From positions 372,001 to 436,000 of the forward strand of contig CAWFPP010000009.1 of assembly GCA_963817735.1 (NCBI GenBank): a DNA stretch of 64,000 nt, given 5' to 3'. The notes under the pieces are model-generated. The model saw nothing but the letters and a program-made list of their open reading frames with translations, was not told where the DNA came from and made no database searches. Shown here piece by piece: positions 60,325-64,000 of the stretch. Positions within the stretch are counted from its first letter, which is position 1. Every line of letters begins with the position of its first letter. The DNA is from Bog-473 sp963817735. GTDB lineage: Bacteria; Actinomycetota; Acidimicrobiia; Acidimicrobiales; RAAP-2. Made by a program: the position numbers and the translations under genes.

Positions 60325-61782
60325 ATGCCCAACGAGCCCCGCCCGGGACCGACGGCCTTCGTCCTGGCCGGCGGCGGGACCAAGGGTTCCTTCGAGGTCG
60401 GCGTGCTGCAGTACCTGGTCGGGGTGGAGGGGATCGCGCCGGACATCATCACGGCCACCTCGGCCGGCGCCATCGCGGCCACCGTCCTGGCCCAGGCCCG
60501 CACCCTCCCCGAGTTCTTGGACCGGGTGAACGAGATCGAGGGCGACGTCCTGGCCTGGACGCAGACCGAGCACGTCTTCGGCAAGCAGGCTTGGCTGGGC
60601 GCGCTCGACGGTACGGCGCTCGGCCGCGAGATCCACCAGGAGATCACCGAGGGCACGCGCCCGCCCTTCCCCCTGACCCCCTCGACCGTGTTGGCGGGCA
60701 ACGAGGTGGTGCCGTCGTGTGACTCGGGTCGCAAGGGACGGCGCCAGGCCCGCCGGGCCCGGCGGAAGCGCCAGCGGCACCTGGCCCGGCTGCTGGCCGG
60801 GGCCGGGCTCCGCCTCCCCCGGGTCCGGCGCCAGCTGCGCAGCAGCGGCAGCTCGGTCCTCAACCTGGACCCGCTGGAAGGCGCGCTCCGGCACGGCAGT
60901 GAGGACGGGGTCCGGGCCGTCGACCCGGCGCTCGTCGCCCGCCCCGGCCTCAAGCTGCGGCTGGCCGTCACCGCCCTCCGAGCCGGCGTGCTGCGCTACG
61001 TCACCGAGGACGGCACCCTGGTGGAGGCCGACGCCCGCACCCCCGCTCCCGGCGAGTCCGCCGGCCCGGTCGATCTGGTCGACGGTGCCATCGCCTCGGC
61101 CAGCGTGCCGATGGTCTTTCCGCCCCATCCGATGGCCGACGACGACTACGTCGACGGCGGGGTCATCGAGATCGTGCCGGTCTCGGCCGCCGCCGCGCTG
61201 GGGGCCACGCGCATCATCGCCGTGGTGGCGGTTCCGCTCCGGCTCCCCCGCGACGAGCGGGACTACGCGGCGGCCCCCGCCGGCTACATCGGGCTGCGCT
61301 CCATGGGGATGATCGGGGTGGCCGAGCGGCAGATCGCCAACCTCGGCACCCACCTGCCCGAGGGGACCACCCTCACGACGGTGGACCCCGTCGTCGACGT
61401 GGTCGGGCTGTTCGAGATCGAGCCGGGGCTGCTGCGCATCAACAAGGACTACGGCTGGCTGCGCGCGGCCGACCTCCTGGCCGACGGCGACGCCGCCATG
61501 CGGGCGGAGATCGCGGACGGCACGCACGCCATCGTGGAGGCCCGCCGCGAGGCCTGGCGCCTTGAGGAGTCGCTCTGGGCCGCCGGGCGCGTCGTCGACG
61601 GCGATGCCGGGACGCTCGCCCTCGTGCGCGAGCACAAGGAGGCGGTCCGGTCCCTCGTTGATCACCGCAAGCAGCTCGGCTTCCCGGTCCCCGACGGCTG
61701 CGAGGACTGGTGGACGGGCTACGAGGCGCACACGGCCGAGCGCCCCCATGGCCTGCCCGCCCTGTCGTCCGGGCGCGGCTGA
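60325..61782 (+). CDS. Patatin-like phospholipase family protein
   Basis: 485 aa from ATG 60325; GTG 60238 would add a hydrophobic N-terminus ending in AGARC. The oxyanion motif is AGGGTKGSFEVGVL, the nucleophile segment is ATSAGAIAATVL (usually GxSxG; here the first Gly is Ala), and the dyad Asp is in YVDGGVIEIVPV. A strongly basic insert (GRKGRRQARRARRKRQRHLA) splits the domain at about residues 132-155. It likely cleaves lipid acyl chains. The Ala replacement leaves activity uncertain. Confidence 0.85.
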   Translation: MPNEPRPGPTAFVLAGGGTKGSFEVGVLQYLVGVEGIAPDIITATSAGAIAATVLAQARTLPEFLDRVNEIEGDVLAWTQTEHVFGKQAWLGALDGTALGREIHQEITEGTRPPFPLTPSTVLAGNEVVPSCDSGRKGRRQARRARRKRQRHLARLLAGAGLRLPRVRRQLRSSGSSVLNLDPLEGALRHGSEDGVRAVDPALVARPGLKLRLAVTALRAGVLRYVTEDGTLVEADARTPAPGESAGPVDLVDGAIASASVPMVFPPHPMADDDYVDGGVIEIVPVSAAAALGATRIIAVVAVPLRLPRDERDYAAAPAGYIGLRSMGMIGVAERQIANLGTHLPEGTTLTTVDPVVDVVGLFEIEPGLLRINKDYGWLRAADLLADGDAAMRAEIADGTHAIVEARREAWRLEESLWAAGRVVDGDAGTLALVREHKEAVRSLVDHRKQLGFPVPDGCEDWWTGYEAHTAERPHGLPALSSGRG

Positions 61783-61823
61783 GGCTCAGCGCCGCCGGCA
61801 GAGCGCCGCGGGCGACGGCTCGC

Positions 61824-62813
61824 TCAGACGGTCGGGCCCCCGAGCCAGCCCTTCTTGCGGAAATACCCCACCAAGAACACCACGGCCCCGACCTCGAGGC
61901 CGATCGCGAAGACCCAAAAGGCCCACCCCGACATGATGCCGCGCACGAGGACGGCGAAGTTCTGCCCGAAGAAGCCGGTGAGGAAGCTGAGCGGCAGGAA
62001 GATGGTGGCGATGATGGTGAGCTGTTTCATCACGACGTTGAGGCGGTTCGACACCGTCGACAGGTGCGTGTCCATGACGCTGCTGAGCAGGTCCCGGTAG
62101 TTGTCCACGAGATCGGCCAAACGGATGAGGTGGTCGTAGAGGTCGCGGAAGTAGCGCGACGCCTCGTCGGTCATGCCTGGGACGTCGGTGACGCCGTCGT
62201 TGATGCTCGCAATCATGTCCCGCTGGGGCGCCACCAACCGACGCGTCACCATGAGGGCGCGCTTCATGTCGAAGAGCTCGCTGAGTTGGGCCTCTGTAGG
62301 TGCCTTGAGGATGTCGTCCTCCAGCGCGTCGATCCGGTCGTCGAAGGCTGAGAGATAGGGGAAGAAGCTGTCCACCAGCGCGCCGATCACGAGATACACG
62401 ATGACGATCTGGGGGGACGCGACCTCCGAAATGGCGTGGCGCTCGAGCCGCGCATGCACCTGGGCCAGGGCGGGGCAGCCCCCCCGGTGGACGGTGACCA
62501 CGTAGCGGTCGGTCCAGAAGCAGTGCACCTCGGCGTTCCCCGTGTCCCCGGGATCGGCCCCCCGGGCGACCAGGTACACGAAGCCGTCGTAGTCGTCCAT
62601 GCGGGGACGCTGGGAGAACTGCTCGGCCGCCTGCACGGCCAACGGATGAAATTTGAAGTGCACCCGCAGGAGCTCCGCGACCTCGCCGTCAGACGTCGTG
62701 TCCTCGAGATCGAGCCAGAAGAACCCGGTCCCGGCCAGGGCGGCGAGCACGTTGTCTGTCGTCGCCGGCGTGTCGACGCCGCCTTGGCGCAGGCTCCCTT
62801 GCAGCACGGCCAC
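61824..62813 (-). CDS. corA: CorA-type Mg2+/Co2+ transporter
   Basis: 329 aa, GTG start. The long N-terminal cytoplasmic domain (FFWLDLEDTT...) is followed by a helical stalk and two C-terminal membrane helices (TIIATIFLPLSFLTGFFGQN and WAFWVFAIGLEVGAVVFLVG). The channel motif GMN is GQN here (FFGQNF), so selectivity may differ from CorA and be closer to the ZntB-like branch. It acts in the inner membrane. Confidence 0.9.
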   Translation of the reverse strand: MAVLQGSLRQGGVDTPATTDNVLAALAGTGFFWLDLEDTTSDGEVAELLRVHFKFHPLAVQAAEQFSQRPRMDDYDGFVYLVARGADPGDTGNAEVHCFWTDRYVVTVHRGGCPALAQVHARLERHAISEVASPQIVIVYLVIGALVDSFFPYLSAFDDRIDALEDDILKAPTEAQLSELFDMKRALMVTRRLVAPQRDMIASINDGVTDVPGMTDEASRYFRDLYDHLIRLADLVDNYRDLLSSVMDTHLSTVSNRLNVVMKQLTIIATIFLPLSFLTGFFGQNFAVLVRGIMSGWAFWVFAIGLEVGAVVFLVGYFRKKGWLGGPTV

Positions 62814-62885
62814 AGTCTCCCCGCACCCGGAGCGGCCCTGGTGGATGGCGTGGGCGCCGGACGCTGTGGCGCCAGAGGCAGTCGC

Positions 62886-64000
62886 TCAGGCGAAACGGCC
62901 CGGATCGAAGGACGTCGGCAGCGGAGCCTCGTCGGCCGGGGGCTCGACGCCGGCCACCGTGTGGGCCAGGCCCCGCGCCGAGATCGGCCCCTGCAGCAGG
63001 CCGTTGGCACCATGGCCGGTCGCCACCCAGGCGTTGCCCCAACCCGGCAGCCGTCCCACGATGGCGCGGTCGTCGACCGACGTCGGCCGCAACCCGACCC
63101 GGGTCTCGAGGTAGGCGGCGCCGTCCAGCCCCGGTGCCACGGTCAGGCATTCGCGCAGGAGCTCGTGCAACCCGGCCGCCGTGACGTCGACCGAGAAGCC
63201 GGCGCCGACCTCGAACGTCCCCCCGCAGGCCACCCGCCCCCCGGGCCAGGGCACGAGATAATGGGTGAGCAGCGGCTGCACGATGGGCCACTCCCCCGTA
63301 TCAGCTTTGCCCGCCTCCACGCCGACACCCAGATGCACGATCTGTCCCTTGGTCGGCCCGACCGGCAGCCGGACGCCGAGCCACCGGCCGACCTCGTGCG
63401 TCCAGGCGCCACCGGCGATCGCGACCGCGCCGCACGCCACGTCGGGTTGCCCCTGCACCTCCACGGCTTCGACGCGCCGCGGCCCCGTGCCGCGCGCCCC
63501 TGCGCCGCCCGCCACCACGCCGTGGGCCGCGCCCGCCACGAACACCACGCCCCGGGCCGCCGCCGCCTCCTGCAATGCGGCCGCCAGTCCCCGGCCGTCG
63601 ACCCGGGCCGAATCCGGTGCGTGCAGCACGCGGTGCACCGGCCCGAGAGGCGGGAAGAGCGAGCTGGCCTCCTCCGGCGTGATCTCGGCCACCTCGCCGG
63701 GCGAGCGACGGAGCACCGTCTCGGCGAAGGGGGCGAACCAGGTGTCCTCGGTCTCGCGCAGGCCGATCGACAGCAGGCCGCAACGCCTATAGCCCGACCG
63801 GCTCACGTCGACGCCATCGGACTCGATCCGCAGCAACAGGGACGGGTAGTGCTCGCCGGCCTGGAGCAGGAACGGCCATAGGGCCGGATCCGTCTCGGTG
63901 CTGGTGAGCGGGGACAGGATGCCCGCACCGGCGTCGGTGGCCCGTCCGGGGTGGCCGGCGTCGACGACCGTCACGCCGGCGCCGAGGCAGGCCAGCTCGT
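62886..64000 (-). CDS. FAD-dependent oxidoreductase (DAO family), 5' end cut by the window
   Basis: About 371 codons are visible and the frame is open to the right edge (ELACLGAGVTVVDAG is the second strand of the Rossmann fold), so the start is outside the window. It has HPGRATDAGAGILSP after the dinucleotide fold, GPTKGQIVHLG in the core, and GLRPTSVDDRAIVGRLPGWG and ATGHGANGLLQGP at the C-terminus. It is similar in type to ThiO but not close. Substrate (an amine or D-amino acid) unknown. Confidence 0.9.
   Translation of the reverse strand, partial: ELACLGAGVTVVDAGHPGRATDAGAGILSPLTSTETDPALWPFLLQAGEHYPSLLLRIESDGVDVSRSGYRRCGLLSIGLRETEDTWFAPFAETVLRRSPGEVAEITPEEASSLFPPLGPVHRVLHAPDSARVDGRGLAAALQEAAAARGVVFVAGAAHGVVAGGAGARGTGPRRVEAVEVQGQPDVACGAVAIAGGAWTHEVGRWLGVRLPVGPTKGQIVHLGVGVEAGKADTGEWPIVQPLLTHYLVPWPGGRVACGGTFEVGAGFSVDVTAAGLHELLRECLTVAPGLDGAAYLETRVGLRPTSVDDRAIVGRLPGWGNAWVATGHGANGLLQGPISARGLAHTVAGVEPPADEAPLPTSFDPGRFA

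Overview
The window is GC-rich DNA from an actinobacterium (Actinomycetota), most likely a member of or near the class Acidimicrobiia. Four things support this: a complete Pup-proteasome locus (ARC, Dop, Pup ending in GGQ, PrcB, PrcA, PafA); a fused CofG/CofH F420 synthase (FbiC); a DUF4193 zinc-ribbon protein; and secreted proteins built on GYWLVA..DGGIF.YGDA repeats. The phylum is well supported; the class is an inference. I found no rRNA, tRNA, CRISPR array, insertion sequence or phage gene.

Layout. 1-3972: the end of a MacAB-like export operon (permease, Tat-type secreted DUF5666-like protein, periplasmic adaptor), cut by the left edge. 4029-10081: a glyoxalase-like protein, inorganic pyrophosphatase, an NTF2-like protein, an HtrA protease and several small conserved genes. 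10435-24057 (all minus strand except a small ferredoxin): three small membrane proteins, TrmI, ARC, Dop, Pup, PrcB, PrcA, PafA, TatA/B, TatC, a HelY-type helicase and a double-domain ThyX-like protein. The order matches the mycobacterial proteasome region, but pafBC is absent between pafA and tatA. 24118-29453: thioesterase, then transketolase, transaldolase, 6-phosphogluconate dehydrogenase and 6-phosphogluconolactonase. 29464-34282: FbiC, a LOG-family protein and a repeat-bearing cell-wall amidase, linked by 4-bp stop/start overlaps. 34284-36703: ThpR-like phosphodiesterase, a small coiled-coil protein and an acyl-CoA ligase.

36704-47304 looks accessory: short solitary genes, visibly less GC-biased codon use, secreted repeat proteins, two genes broken by single-base frameshifts (a metallo-beta-lactamase-fold hydrolase and an endonuclease/exonuclease/phosphatase protein) and a truncated dioxygenase-like fragment. 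47520-50153: a two-domain wall hydrolase, an SDR, a DUF3565 protein and a MarR regulator with a likely operator. 50180-58796 (minus): GltB, GltD, alpha/beta hydrolase and Pgi. 58897-64000: ThiO and ThiS, a patatin-like protein, a CorA-type transporter and a FAD oxidoreductase cut by the right edge.

How the genes work together. Pup is deamidated by Dop and ligated to targets by PafA; ARC unfolds the targets into the PrcAB core. The sugar-phosphate genes cover the non-oxidative pentose phosphate pathway plus the lactonase and 6PG dehydrogenase steps, with Pgi further downstream; no glucose-6-phosphate dehydrogenase is present here. GltBD assimilates ammonia through glutamine. Most of the window is housekeeping. 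I do not see a clearly new biological system. The best second looks are the double ThyX-like protein with complementary degenerate motifs, the membrane-gene leader in front of trmI, the MacAB-DUF5666 export module and the decaying accessory stretch.
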